Shown here: one piece after another, positions 37,201 to 47,206 of the stretch
How the letters are laid out: every line of letters starts with the position of its first letter
Numbering within the stretch: position 1 is the first letter of the stretch
NCBI GenBank assembly: GCA_000697665.1
Contig: KL197712.1
Coordinates: 1,748,383-1,812,382 of the forward strand
DNA length: 64,000 bases
Direction: 5' to 3'
Source of the DNA: Jaapia argillacea MUCL 33604
Taxonomy: Eukaryota > Basidiomycota > Agaricomycetes > Jaapiales > Jaapiaceae
Notes under the pieces: model-generated
Database searches by the model: none
Seen by the model: only the letters and a program-made list of their open reading frames with translations
What the model was told of the DNA's origin: nothing
Made by a program: the position numbers and the translations under genes

Positions 37201-37962
37201 GCCATTATAGAAGCTAGGTCTATTGAGACGACACGTTTGTGTTGGAGGGACTGGGGGTGGTGGGGTTAGCGGTTGAGTTATGAAGGATAAGGGAAGTGGG
37301 ACAGACCTCTGGAACTTCTTTTGCCACTATCCTACTAGCCAAGCCTTCTAATATAGCAGTCTTTCCAACGCCGGGAGGACCGATGAGCTAAACATATGAT
37401 TAGACTTGCGAAGCTGACTATCATGGAAGGGATGGAAGCTTACAACTGGATTGGATTTCGTTCGTCGGGAAAGAACTGGAGGAAGTGAGGGTTAGTGGTC
37501 AGTTAGCGTAAACGAGGAAAGTGGATACTTTGAATTGTCCTTCGGATTTCTGGGAGTGATGGAAAGTCAGAGTTGGGAGGAATGGCAGGGGAGGGAGAAC
37601 TGACCTTCATCACGACCGATAGTAGGATCCAGCTTTCCATTCCTGGCCATCTCAGTCAAGTCTATGCTCTAACGACAATCCGAACAGTATTAACAAACAA
37701 TTGATGGGAGGAGTATGGGACTCACGTATTCTTTGAGGGCATCACCTGGTTGGTGTTGAGGCTGCATCATGAACCCTGGAAACCCTCCTCCTCCTCCTGG
37801 GCCTCCTCGACCTGGAGGCTCTTGTGCATACGTCCGGACCAAGAGTGGGACATTGTTGGCGAGGAGAGGGCGGAAACGTAAGAGGGTGCCGAGAGTGCCG
37901 CGATGGAGTGGCGCGCGGGCGAGGAACAGGCGTGAGTTGCGAGAGACAAGTCTGCGTTGCAT
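34277..37962 (-). CDS. HSP78: Mitochondrial Hsp78/ClpB-type AAA+ disaggregase
   Basis: Minus-strand gene with many short introns. It starts at 37962 with a mitochondrial presequence ([20 protein letters not shown]) and lacks the Clp_N domain, as mitochondrial Hsp78 does. NBD1 carries Walker A GPPGVGKT at about 37366-37389, then [19 protein letters not shown] and the GLQLVGATT segment. A charged coiled-coil middle domain ([20 protein letters not shown], about 35.97-36.18 kb) follows. NBD2 has [31 protein letters not shown] near 35.58 kb, [16 protein letters not shown] and the C-terminal LEREGY-like [19 protein letters not shown]. The last exon ends [10 protein letters not shown] at 34277. It rescues aggregated matrix proteins with mtHsp70. 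It is divergently arranged with an oxidoreductase relic to its right. Introns near 36.6-36.9 kb are very G-rich on the plus strand. Confidence 0.92.
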
Positions 37963-38112
37963 CGAAAGGCACAGAACAGTCGTAGCCTCAGCTGCTTTTG
38001 AGGGGAACGACAGACGGAACAGACCATTCGAGAGAATTCGGCAAAAGTCAAATTGTCGATAGAGCACGTGATACGATAAGATGCTCTTATCTAATCTCCT
38101 CCCATCTCCCAA
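37963..38112. promoter_or_regulatory. Divergent promoter of HSP78 and the oxidoreductase (copy A)
   Basis: The 150 bp between the HSP78 start codon and the start of the oxidoreductase relic is strongly similar to the equivalent 155 bp at 42712-42866. The best-preserved core (about 38040-38098) holds CACGTGATACGATAAGATG, that is a CACGTG palindrome next to a GATAAG box, followed by CTTATCTAATCTCC, which contains the complementary GATA motif. AGGGG, a stress-element-like pentamer, occurs at about 38010. Conservation while one flanking gene decays on each side supports a regulatory role; the factors are not known. Confidence 0.55.
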
Positions 38113-38335
38113 ATGCTCCCCTCTCCAGCCCTCTCCCAATTCGCACCGTCGCAGATCCCACGAAAACTGCCACTTTCCCCCTCGGCCCGCAAATTCATCT
38201 CATACCTCCCCCTCCCCAACCCAACAAAATCATACTGGATATACCCGGTTCTTCACGCAAACCCAGCAGGGTGGACCAACCTACGAAACCAAAAACTCCC
38301 TCGACACTTTCACTTTAAAGGACAGTATATAGGTT
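38113..38335 (+). pseudogene. Relic of the FAD-dependent oxidoreductase (copy A)
   Basis: The first 60 codons match exon 1 of the intact gene at 42867: LSQFAPSQIP..LPLSPSAR, SYLPLPNPTKSYWI. The sequence then jumps, within ACCCAGCAGG (the acceptor before exon 6 of the intact gene), straight to GPTYETKNSLDTF and GQYIG. So everything from the FAD-binding motif to the end of exon 5 has been deleted, and the C-terminal domain is also cut short. It cannot encode an enzyme. Confidence 0.75.
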
Positions 38336-38820
38336 TCCGATTTATTGTCCTGCGGGGTTTTTGCCCTATGATAGACATTACAAACAAGTATCATACGCAG
38401 CTTAACAGAGGGGCGTACCCGTGTTACTCACCAACCAAAAGCCCTGGCTTACCATGTCCTGTCTACCCTGCTGCAACAGAAAGGACAACGGAGGCTATAA
38501 TAACCACATCAATCTCAGAGTGTGTAACGAGTTCTTTCAGCACCAGCCGGAATTTATTATCCTCTCAAAGATTAGCCCATTCATAACACCCACAACGAAG
38601 TCAACAAAGCCCAACTCCAACCACGAGGCTGGACAATATTTCTGCCGTCTTCAAAGGCGAGGTCGTCGGTGATCAGAAGAGGAGCATGTCCAGCTCAGAA
38701 CCTGAGGGAAGGTCGCTACCGAAAGGACAGAGTGAGAGATTTATAATACTCGATATTCTTCGGGAACTCTGAGAGTCATCTTTCTTCAGAACTGCCTCCA
38801 CATGTACCCACGGCGCATGG

Positions 38821-41043
38821 CTATAGAGGAAGATCGGAAGACACCTGGTCACGAACAGGCGTGGAAGGCGAAGAGATACCTCCCTTGCTGGATCGTACGT
38901 CGTCGGGCTCACGATCTTCGTTATCAGCAGAGGAGTGAGCCTCAGAGGCCGAAGGGACATCCTTCGTCCTGGATCTTGCATCGTCGGGCCCATGATCACT
39001 ATCTTTGTTTTCAGCTGGTGCTGAAGGCGATGAGATATTCATCCTGGATCGTGCGTCGCCGGCCTCACGATCTTCGTTTTCAGCCGAGGGCGAAGGGATC
39101 GTGGATGGTGGATCGTCTGGCTCGATAACTTTGATTTCAGCTGGTTCTGGGGGTGAGGGCGAAGGGGCATCATCCATCCTGAATCGTGCGTAACCAGGCT
39201 CGCTACCTTGTTTCTCGGCGCACGGCGGTAGAGGAAGATCCGAAGACACCTGGTCACGAGCAGGCGTGGAAGGCGGAGAGATACCACCATTGTTCAATCG
39301 TGTATCGTTGGGCTCAATATCTTTGTTTTCAGCAGGGGAGGGCGAAGGGATATCATCCATCCTGGATCGTGTATCGTCGGGCTCGGCGCCATCTCGTTTC
39401 TCATTGGGGCTTGTGTCGCTCGGGTCATCACGGTCGCATGCGAGCTCAGGTGGGAGCACGACAGGAGCTCGAGATGGCATTGTATGAAGATCACCATCTC
39501 GTGGAGGGAGCGAGACACTTGTGACAGTCGATAGACTTCGGAACGATGCGTAAACCATTACACCGGCAGGTGGGGACGGCGAAGAGATACCGCCTTTGCC
39601 GGATCGTGAATCGTCGGGCTCATTGTCTTTGATTTTAGCAGATGCTGAGGATGAGATATCATCCATCCTGGATCGTGCATCGTCGGGCTCGCCATCTTGT
39701 TTCTCAGTCGGACTGGTGTCGCTCGGGTCATCGCGGTCGCACGCGAGCGAATTATCGAGTGAGAATGGGGCGGAAGACGCCACTGGAGAAGCCCCGCGCC
39801 GGTCTGAGATTGACGTATGATGACCAGTTTCTGGAGGCGTGGATGTTCGTCCGCTCATCCCATCGCTAAAGTCCACATTAGCAATAGAGGCATGTGTAGA
39901 AGCGCTATCTTGGTGACCCAACATGGGAGGTGCCGATGGCGATTTGGTATGCATGCCGTGGTAGTCCGAGGCGCTCCTCCACAATCGGCGCCATCCTGAA
40001 GGACGGCTTGACAATGTCTTTGTCGATTGGGTGGCAGATTGGGACAAAGGTAGAGCGGCTTTCTCACTACCCTCAACCCTATGGGGAATGGAACCTACGC
40101 TACATCCCACAGCCTTGGGAACCTAGCTCAGCAATTAGGAAATGCTCAAAGATTTGAAAGCGCGTACAGTAACAACTTTCGAGAATACATCGAAAATATC
40201 AAAGTGTGCGGATATCCACTTTTTGATTGCAGCCTTCTTCAAATCCGCCAACCTAGCTTCGCCGACAATCATCTTGGAGCTCAGATCGCAAATCTCCTCA
40301 ACCACTCTCTCAAGCTCGGCCCTTCTTTCGAATGGATTGTCCACACGACTCGTTCGAGAGGCATCAACTTGGGTGCGAAGAGTGTTTCTATGTGCTCTCA
40401 AGTATTCCAGGGATGCATCTGTGGTATGAACCGCTTCCAGATGCTCGCGGAGTGGTTTCATGTCGGTGGCTAGCTGGGCAAATGAGGTGGAATAGCTTGA
40501 TATAGCCGAGATAAATGGTGAAATGGAGGCCTTGACGGACTGCGTATCAGCTTGAAAATAGCTTAGCCTGATATTTGACGCACCGAGAGCTCGATGCCTT
40601 CTTCCAAACCCAAGAGAACAAGGGCAATTGACATATCATGATAGCGGTTACTCAGATCGCTCAAACTGCAGTGATGGTTCCGAACGATATGGTAAGAATC
40701 AAGGGAAAGAGACCAGGTTGTACATATACATTACCTTCCGAGGATCGCGTCGTGGCAATCGAGTATATGCTGTAGAGCGGGAGAGAACACTTGAGGATTC
40801 GCGATTGAAGCCATCTCCAATCCGGGGAGTCGCAGGATGTTGGTCTATCGAGTGTTTTTGCAAAGACGACACAGGATTTTCCGAGCTGCATTGCCTTCGT
40901 ACGGATGCGTGTACTCACCTGACCTTCCGATAAGCGCTGAGGGGCGATACTAGACGCTCATTTCTAGAGACTACTTCTGGCGCCGGATGGCCACTGCAGA
41001 CGGGTGAGGATAACTCCCCCTGACATATTGTTGGTGAAGCCAT
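38821..41043 (-). CDS. Coiled-coil (BAR-like) protein with repetitive Ser/Asp-rich tail
   Basis: Exon 1 is 41043-40919 (MASPTICQGELSSPVCSGHP), followed by exons encoding SENPVSSLQKHSIDQHPATP, then LSDLSNRYHDMSIALVLLGL and SVKASISPFISAISSYSTSF. A long helical exon (PLREHLEAVHTTDASLEYLR ... RRAELERVVEEICDLSSKMI ... SAHFDIFDVFSKVVT) joins across a 50-nt intron to a tail starting VPKAVGCSVGSIPHRVEGSE. The helical part resembles the membrane-bending BAR fold in spacing and length, but this is not proven. The tail (about 39950-38821) consists of about ten imperfect repeats around EPDDARSRMDDISSPSPAE. The junction before LSDLSNRYHD needs phase 2, while the only upstream donor (near 40733) gives phase 0, so a microexon or a frameshift may be present. 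Two decayed copies lie at 46.1-47.0 and 49.8-50.8 kb. Confidence 0.6.
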
Positions 41044-41510
41044 CGTAATTTGACAAAAATATACCTGTCTGTGGTGCGTGAATGTAGCCAACTGCATAGT
41101 TTACTTATACCATTGAGTATTCCTGAGCGCCTTAGTCACGTGCCAGAATTTAAACCATATCCTCAAAATATGCTGCTTGTCTGTATCAAGAAAACATATT
41201 ATAAAAATGATCTTAAGGATATACCCCGAGGACGAAGCCATGCGGTAATTTTTGAATAAGCCAGTAGCATCGCGAGTAGCAGGTCATTTTTATGATATGT
41301 TTTCTTGACACAGACAAGCGGCATATTTTGAGGATATATTTGGATTCTGCCGCGTGACTAAGTCGCTCAGGAATACTCAATGGTATAAGTAAACCATGCA
41401 GTTGGCTACATTCCCACGCTACAGACAAGTATATTTTCGTCAAATTATGATGGCTTCGCCAACAATATGTCAAGGGGGGTTATCCTCACCCGTCTGCAGT
41501 GTGCCCCGGA
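40985..41510. repeat. Large inverted repeat over the 5' end of the coiled-coil gene
   Basis: The left arm (about 40990-41213) and right arm (about 41280-41510) are reverse complements of each other over about 225 bp, with roughly 90 percent identity by eye and a 65 bp spacer. The left arm contains the start codon and first 50 nt of the coiled-coil gene plus about 170 bp of its promoter. The right arm therefore carries the same promoter and a start ATGGCTTCGCCAACAATATG facing the other way, whose frame soon leaves homology. Transcription through both arms would give a long hairpin. Confidence 0.8.
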
Positions 41511-42020
41511 TGATCTCGCACCATCTTGCGCCTAAATCAACAGACCTTCAGAGGAGTTGAATTGATAAAGCAAGAAAATCTCGACTCGGAGCACCCAATT
41601 ATACCAATGTGTAGGCTTCGTGGTGTATGAAGTACATATGTACTACAACTGGAAGCAGACCGTACTTACTGCTGACTTATCGAACCCATGGGTCAATGGA
41701 ACTGTTGTGCTGGACATCGGGCGTGTGTGGGTCTTGAATCAGAGGTAGGTAGAGGTGGCAGGTATGAACACCATACCTGATTTATTTGGGACTCAAGCAC
41801 TCAGGCTGAAGCTGAAGGTGTGTTGTTCAAAAACGGCATCGGGTCGCAGTCCTCCCCGACTCCTTACACAGTAAGGAAAGGGTTTCTGTACCCAGCAAAC
41901 GACAGGCGCACGGTACCAGATCGGTAGCGGCGCGGGAGCGACGGAGTCCCCGACTCCAATTCTGCACATCCGCACGAGCTCAAAATGCTCACTCCAGACT
42001 AATAGAACAGACAGTGTCAA
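41511..42020. other. No gene seen
   Basis: About 500 bp between the inverted repeat and the truncated Hsp78 copy. Only short frames, such as minus 42020-41793, with no recognisable content. The left edge is where homology of the right inverted-repeat arm ends. Confidence 0.4.
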
Positions 42021-42029
42021 TCAAGCCAG

Positions 42030-42711
42030 TCCTATACCCGAACCTGCCATTATGGAAGCTGGGTCTATTGAAACGACACGTTTGTATTGGAGGGACTGGG
42101 GGTTCGTGGTGAGGGGTGGTGAGGCAAGAGGGAGAAAAGGAGAAAGTGGGCGGACCTCTGGAACTTCCTTTGCTACGATTCTACTCGCTAACCCTTCTGG
42201 TATAGCAATCTTTCCAACTCCGGGAGGACCGATGAGCTGAACACGCGATGAGCCTTGCAAAGCTCACTATCATGGAAGGTGGGATGGAGGCTTACGACTG
42301 GATTTGATCGTTTCGTCTTGAAAGCACTGGGAAGTGGGGAGCTCACGTTGGGAAGGAAAGGGAGAAGTTAGATTGGATCGTCCTTCGGATTTCTGAGAGG
42401 AAGGAAAGTCAGATTTAATGGAAAGGGAGGTGTGGGGAAGTCACCTTCATCACGACCGATAGTAGGATCTAACTTTCCATTCCTCGCCATCTCTGTCAAG
42501 TCTATGCCCTAAACCCGAACCGAACACCGGTTTACGAGAGGATTGATAGGTGGAGTAGATGTGGACTCACGTATTCTTTGAGAGCGTCACCTGGCCGGTG
42601 TTGTGGCTGCATCATGACATCGGGAAAGCATCCTCCTCCTGGGCCTCCTCGACCTGGAGGTCCTTGGGCGTACGTCGTTAGCGAGTGTCGAGAGAGGAGG
42701 GTGCGTTGCAT
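42030..42711 (-). pseudogene. Truncated Hsp78/ClpB copy (copy B)
   Basis: Starts MQRTLLSRHSLTTYAQGPPG at 42711, with about 25 presequence residues deleted relative to the intact copy. It continues [19 protein letters not shown], then after an intron [20 protein letters not shown]. The Walker A exon reads [20 protein letters not shown], so the catalytic-loop GKT has become GKI. The last recognisable block is [15 protein letters not shown], after which homology stops at about 42030. NBD1 is incomplete and the middle domain and NBD2 are absent. It lies head-to-head with the intact oxidoreductase gene, mirroring copy A. Confidence 0.85.
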
Positions 42712-42866
42712 CGAAAAGCGCACAGAACCGACGTAGCCTCAGCTGCTTTTGAGGGAACGACGGAGGACGAGACGACTCGAGAGAATTCGCAAAAGTCAAA
42801 TTGTCGATCAAGCACGTGATACGATAAGATGTCGTTATCTAATCTCCTATCTCAACCGTCTCCTCC
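42712..42866. promoter_or_regulatory. Divergent promoter of the HSP78 relic and the oxidoreductase (copy B)
   Basis: Corresponds to 37963-38112. The core near 42808-42848 again has CACGTGATACGATAAGATG followed by TTATCTAATCTCC, and the flanks share GTAGCCTCAGCTGCTTTTGA and GAGAGAATTCG. Here only the oxidoreductase side still drives a complete gene. Confidence 0.55.
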
Positions 42867-45732
42867 ATGTCGCCCGCAACGCTGCCCGTGCCTCTCTCCC
42901 AATTCGCACCGTCGCAGATCCCACTTGCACTGCCACCATCTCCCTCGGCTCGTGAACACATCTCGTACCTCCCCGTCCCTAACCCCAGCAAATCATTCTG
43001 GATCGACACGCCTGGTTCTAACCCGCTTGCATCGCATGGAAGTCAAGGGGAGTTGTTGGGAGATGCTGATGTGGTTATTATCGGAGCTGGGATTACTGGC
43101 GTCGGCGTTGCGTGGCATCTAAGCCAACTCGCGAAGCAGAGGTTGAAAGTCGTCATTTTGGATGCTCGGGATTTCTGTCAGTCTTCTTGCTCTCATCATG
43201 TCCTGCGATTTAACGAGCTTTGCTTCCAGGTTCCGGAGCGACAGGTAGGAACGGCGGTCACCTCACACCATCCGCCTTCCTCTCCTTCTCCTCCCATCGC
43301 GCTCTCTACGGCACAGACGAGGCTCTAGCCTCAATAGCCCTCGAACACCACACAGTCAACTCCCTCCTCTCCATCATCAAACACCACTCTCTACAAAAAG
43401 AAGTCGATTTGGCAGGTGGTGGACACGTCACTTTGTTGTTTACACAAGCAGAGGTGGAAGAAGCCAAGAGGGATTGGGAGGAAGCAAAGGAAGCTGGAGT
43501 TCATTTGGGTGGGTGTGAGTGGTTGGGGAGCGAGCAGATGAGAGAGGTGCGCGTTCTGACTTTGTCAACTTTTATCCTGGTGTTTAAACGAGGGTTAGGT
43601 ATATGGCGCGACGTACCCTGGGATTAAGATACCAGGTAACAACCTCTGGCCACTCAAACTAGTAACAAACCTCTACAACCTCGCTTCCGCTTCTTCCTCG
43701 ATCGATTTGACTCTGCATACTCGGACGCCTGTTACTTCCATCAAACACATCAATACGTCCTCCAAATCCCTTTCGCGAAGGTACGAAGTACAAACGCCCA
43801 GAGGTCCGGTCAAGTGTAGGTACGTCGTACACGCCACCAACGCATATGCCGCACATTTGCTCCCTCACTATGCCGGTACGTCCCTTCTTTCTCAAAATCC
43901 ACCTTTACAACCTCGGTTCTTCACTCTGTCTTATTCCATTTATCTACCTTGAGCCTTCCTATGGGAGAACACTCCTCGTCCTCTCACTTTCTCTCCTTCG
44001 CACACTTCCCCCTCCCACTTGTCCAATTTCACCTTTCCTTCCCTCCGTTCGGGAGCCTCTCACGCAAAATGCCTACCGCCCTTTTCCCCGTCCTCTGCTC
44101 TATCCTTTTTCGATCATTCATCTACGTTTGAGCCCAACCCTGTAATTCGAGTCATACTTACTCTGCTTTCGTTCATCCCTACTTTCGAGTCGTCATCTAC
44201 TTTTGAATGACCCTCATTTCAAGCCATCCTTTACTCTCGAGATATCTGATACTTTCGATCCTTATTCCGTCTTTGATCCATACCTACCTCCGAGCCATCC
44301 TCCTTTCGACCCACCCTTTACTTTCGAGCCATCCTCTACTTTCGACTTACCTTTTGCTTTTGACACACCCTCCTTTCGATCGATCCTCTACTTTTAGTCC
44401 ATCCCTATTTTTGATCTACCCTCTACTTTTGATCCTTCTTCCACTTCCAAACCATCCATCCATCCCCTCATTTTTGACCCACCCTCTACTTTCGATCCCT
44501 CCTCCACTTTCGAGCTACCCCCCTTTCGAACTATACCTACTTCTCCCCCACCACCCTCTTTGATTTCACTTTTCTACCCTCTCTCCCAACCAATAAACTC
44601 ACACTCCCCAGGTCCAAAAGGTATAATCCCAACAAGAGGCCAAGTAACCTCCCTCCTCTCTCCCACCCTCCCCCTCTCAAAAATGGGGAAGGTGGGGTGG
44701 GGCGGGAATGAAGGGTTTGAGTATTGGTTTGTTCGACCGACGGGCGAAGTGGCGGGCGAGGCGATTGCGGACAAGAAGGGGGATGGACCGAGAAGAGAGA
44801 AGGACGGAAATAGGAAAGCGGAACGGACGCCGTTGGTGATATTAGGAGGAGGGAGGGAGACGACAGGACCTACGTACGAAACTTATATGGTGGATGATTC
44901 GGTTGTGAACCCTGTTGTGAGTGAGGCATTGAGGGGGTTCTTGGGAGCTGTTTTTCCTACCGAGGGTGGGGGCGAGAATCGGGCGAGGGGAGAGGGAGAG
45001 GGAGAGGGAGAGATGGAATGGGTACGTACTCACTTCTCGTCAATGCTCGATACTGATGTGAACGGGTAAATTGGGGGTGGTAGACGGGTATTATGGGCTT
45101 CACAAAAACTGGAGATCCGTTTGTGAGTTGATCTTTTTTTTCTGTGCGGGGGAGGAGGAGAACTCGACAGTCCGTCACTTTCTGGCGTCTCTCGTGTCTC
45201 GTCTCCTTCCGTCCACCCCGTTATCTTTTATCGATTTCTCGTGTCTTACTCCCTCATTCTCTCGGATCGTCTTCCTTTCGTGCTCTCGCATCTCTCTCTC
45301 TTCCTCTCGCATCCTCCGATCTCGTCCTCTCGCGCCTTTTTCGCTCGCCCTGGCATCTACCCTTCGGTTTCTTTCATTATATTATCTTCTTCTCTCGCAT
45401 CGTCGTCCTCTTCACCTCCTCATACAACCAGCTAATACCCCCACCCAAACCCAAACCCAACAGGTAGGACCGATCTACGACACCAACCACTCCCTCGACA
45501 CCTTTAGAGGACAGTATATCGCAGCTGGGTATACAGGACACGGTATGCCTCGGGCTTTCGGCTGGTGAGTCTCTCCTCGTTCTTTTCACCTTCACGTCGC
45601 TCGCATCTTACTGATCATGACGTTCATAGCGCCGAAGCACTCGCTCAGATGTTGATAGCTGATCTGGAGGGGAAGGAGTGGGTTAGGCCGGGATGGTTAC
45701 CGAGGAGGTACCTTACTTCTGAAAGGCTTTGA
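42867..45732 (+). CDS. FAD-dependent oxidoreductase (D-amino acid oxidase superfamily)
   Basis: Seven exons: 42867-43176, 43230-43546, 43599-43875, 44612-45021, 45084-45122, 45464-45564 and 45630-45732. They sum to 1557 nt (518 residues), all in phase. The dinucleotide-binding motif ADVVIIGAGITGVGVAWHL is at about residues 70-90, followed by CSGATGRNGGHLTP, the flavin-contacting segment of the DAO fold. The substrate domain follows (YGATYPGIKIPGNNLWPLK), then a C-terminal ATG-like motif GQYIAAGYTGHGMPRAFG and a final helix AEALAQMLIADLEGKEW. Family members oxidise amines or amino acids using FAD and oxygen; the exact substrate is not evident. A 736-nt intron with a minisatellite separates exons 3 and 4. 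No signal peptide or peroxisomal SKL end is seen. Related remnants lie at 38.1 and 49.3 kb. Confidence 0.88.
44130..44575 (+). repeat. Intronic pyrimidine-rich minisatellite
   Basis: Inside intron 3 of the oxidoreductase, a degenerate unit of about 18-20 bp, of the type CCATCCTCTACTTTCGA, is repeated roughly 20 times. Elements such as TACTTTCGA, CTTTTGAT and CGACCCACCCT recur with substitutions. The plus strand is almost all C and T. The much smaller introns of its neighbours lack such repeats. Confidence 0.75.
45123..45463 (+). repeat. Long pyrimidine-rich intron with TCTCGCATC-type repeats
   Basis: Intron 5 of the oxidoreductase is 341 nt, against about 50-60 nt for most introns here. From 45175 to 45430 it is a run of CTCTCGCATC, TCGTCCTCTCGC and similar units. 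Donor GTGAGT and acceptor CCCAACAG are intact. Confidence 0.6.
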
Positions 45733-45792
45733 GGGGGTTTTGGACGTATAGCTGGACTCTGGCAATCATAGTCGGAAGGTCAATGACAATTT

Positions 45793-45805
45793 GGGGGGGG
45801 GGGGG
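45793..45805 (+). repeat. Run of 13 G
   Basis: Homopolymer of 13 consecutive G just downstream of the oxidoreductase gene. The matching site in the next unit has a much shorter G tract (CAGGGGGTCATAAATAA near 49580). Length should be treated with caution as it is prone to sequencing error. Confidence 0.8.
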
Positions 45806-46109
45806 TCATAATACCCATATCAATGACTTTTTTGATGGTATACAACGGGCAGTTGAGGCATCGGTCGGAATTCGGTTTTATTACCAAAGATCAGTCCGCG
45901 TATGTACAACACCCACAACAACGACGCTGGCAGTCCAATCCAACTGGTGCCAGCCTGAGGTTCACCCAATTTTCTGATGTCTTCGAAGGCGAGGTCGCCT
46001 GCGATCAGAAGAGCATGTCCAGCTCAGCGGAAATGTCGCGACCGAAAGGAGAGCGCGAGAGAATTGTAATGCTCGATATTCTTGGGGATGCCTAGGAGTC
46101 ATCTTTCTT

Positions 46110-46960
46110 CGGAACTGCCTCTAGATATGTACCCACAGCGCAGGGTCATAGAGGAAGATCGGAAGACACCCGGTTACGAGCAGGCGTGGAGGGCGAAGAG
46201 ATACCATCCATCCTGGATACTGGTTGGGCTGACTATCTTTAATTTCAGCAGTTTCTGACGGCGATGAGATATCATCCATCCTGGATCGCGGACCGTCGGG
46301 TTCACCATCTTATTTCTCAGTGGGACTGGTGTCGCTCGGGTCATCACAGTCGCACGCGAGATCGAGTCAGGACGGGACGGGAGATGCCACTGGGAGAAGC
46401 CCCACGTTGGTCCCAGATTGATGTACGATGGCCAGTTCCCGGAGGCGTAGACGTTCGTCCGCTGTTTCCATCCCTCAAGTCCACATTATCATTTAAGGGA
46501 TGTGTGGTAGCGCAGTGTTTCAGCGACTCAAGAAGAGCGAGCGTGACTGAGAGTTGCTGGTGGTGGGGTGGTATGTATAGCGTAGTAGTCCGAGGTGCTC
46601 TGCCATGAAAGCCTTCCTAAAGGATGGATTGATGCCTTTGTCGGATTGGGTGACAAATTGAGACGAAGGTGGACCGGCTTTTTCACCACACACGACCCTA
46701 CTGGGTTGGAGCGTCCGCTGTATCTCACATCCTGGTGAACCTGGCTCAGAAACTAGGAGATCCTCAAAGACTTGAAAGGACGTACCTTAACTGCTTTCGA
46801 GAATACATCGAAAACGTCGAAGTGTGCGGATATCTGCTTTCTGACTTTGTGGCCTTCTGAATCTACCAACCTAGCTTCGAAACACTCAGGTTGAAGGTGT
46901 GTCGTTCGTTGAAGAATCGGCACTGTGTCGGGGCCAGAACATCGCTCGTCCATGAATTCT
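46110..46960 (-). pseudogene. Decayed copy of the coiled-coil/repeat-tail gene (unit B)
   Basis: Minus-strand homology to the gene at 38.8-41.0 kb. KQISAHFDVFDVFSKAV is the end of the helical exon, followed by a shifted-frame copy of the segment after VPKAVG and a shortened Ser/Asp-rich repeat tail with the SRMDDI-type unit near 46270. Stops and frameshifts break every part and the upstream exons are gone. Confidence 0.65.
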
Positions 46961-47206
46961 GCGAGTTGTGCACGAGAGCCATCGTAACGCGTAACGGGTC
47001 TCCGTCACGACGATAGTCACAGCCTTTCCATGTTGTTGCACGTTGCCAGTGAACACCAGAGTTGGGTCGAATGTTGAAGTCTCATTTGGACAATCACCAC
47101 ATCCGCACTCTTACACCACATCAGCCGTCGAGACATCAACTGCGATCCACAGTTTTCTGGAACCGACATCATTTCGCTCTCGCATTGCCCAGGTCCAACC
47201 TGAGCC

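Noticed and set aside
38802-39524. Several plus-strand frames with SSxLDRASSGS-type repeats
   Set aside because: They are the antisense image of the repeat tail of the coiled-coil gene; the minus strand is the longer frame and joins to upstream exons.
45793-45805. G13 tract as a programmed slippage or G-quadruplex signal
   Set aside because: It lies in decayed intergenic sequence after the oxidoreductase stop, is not matched in the sister unit, and its length is unreliable.
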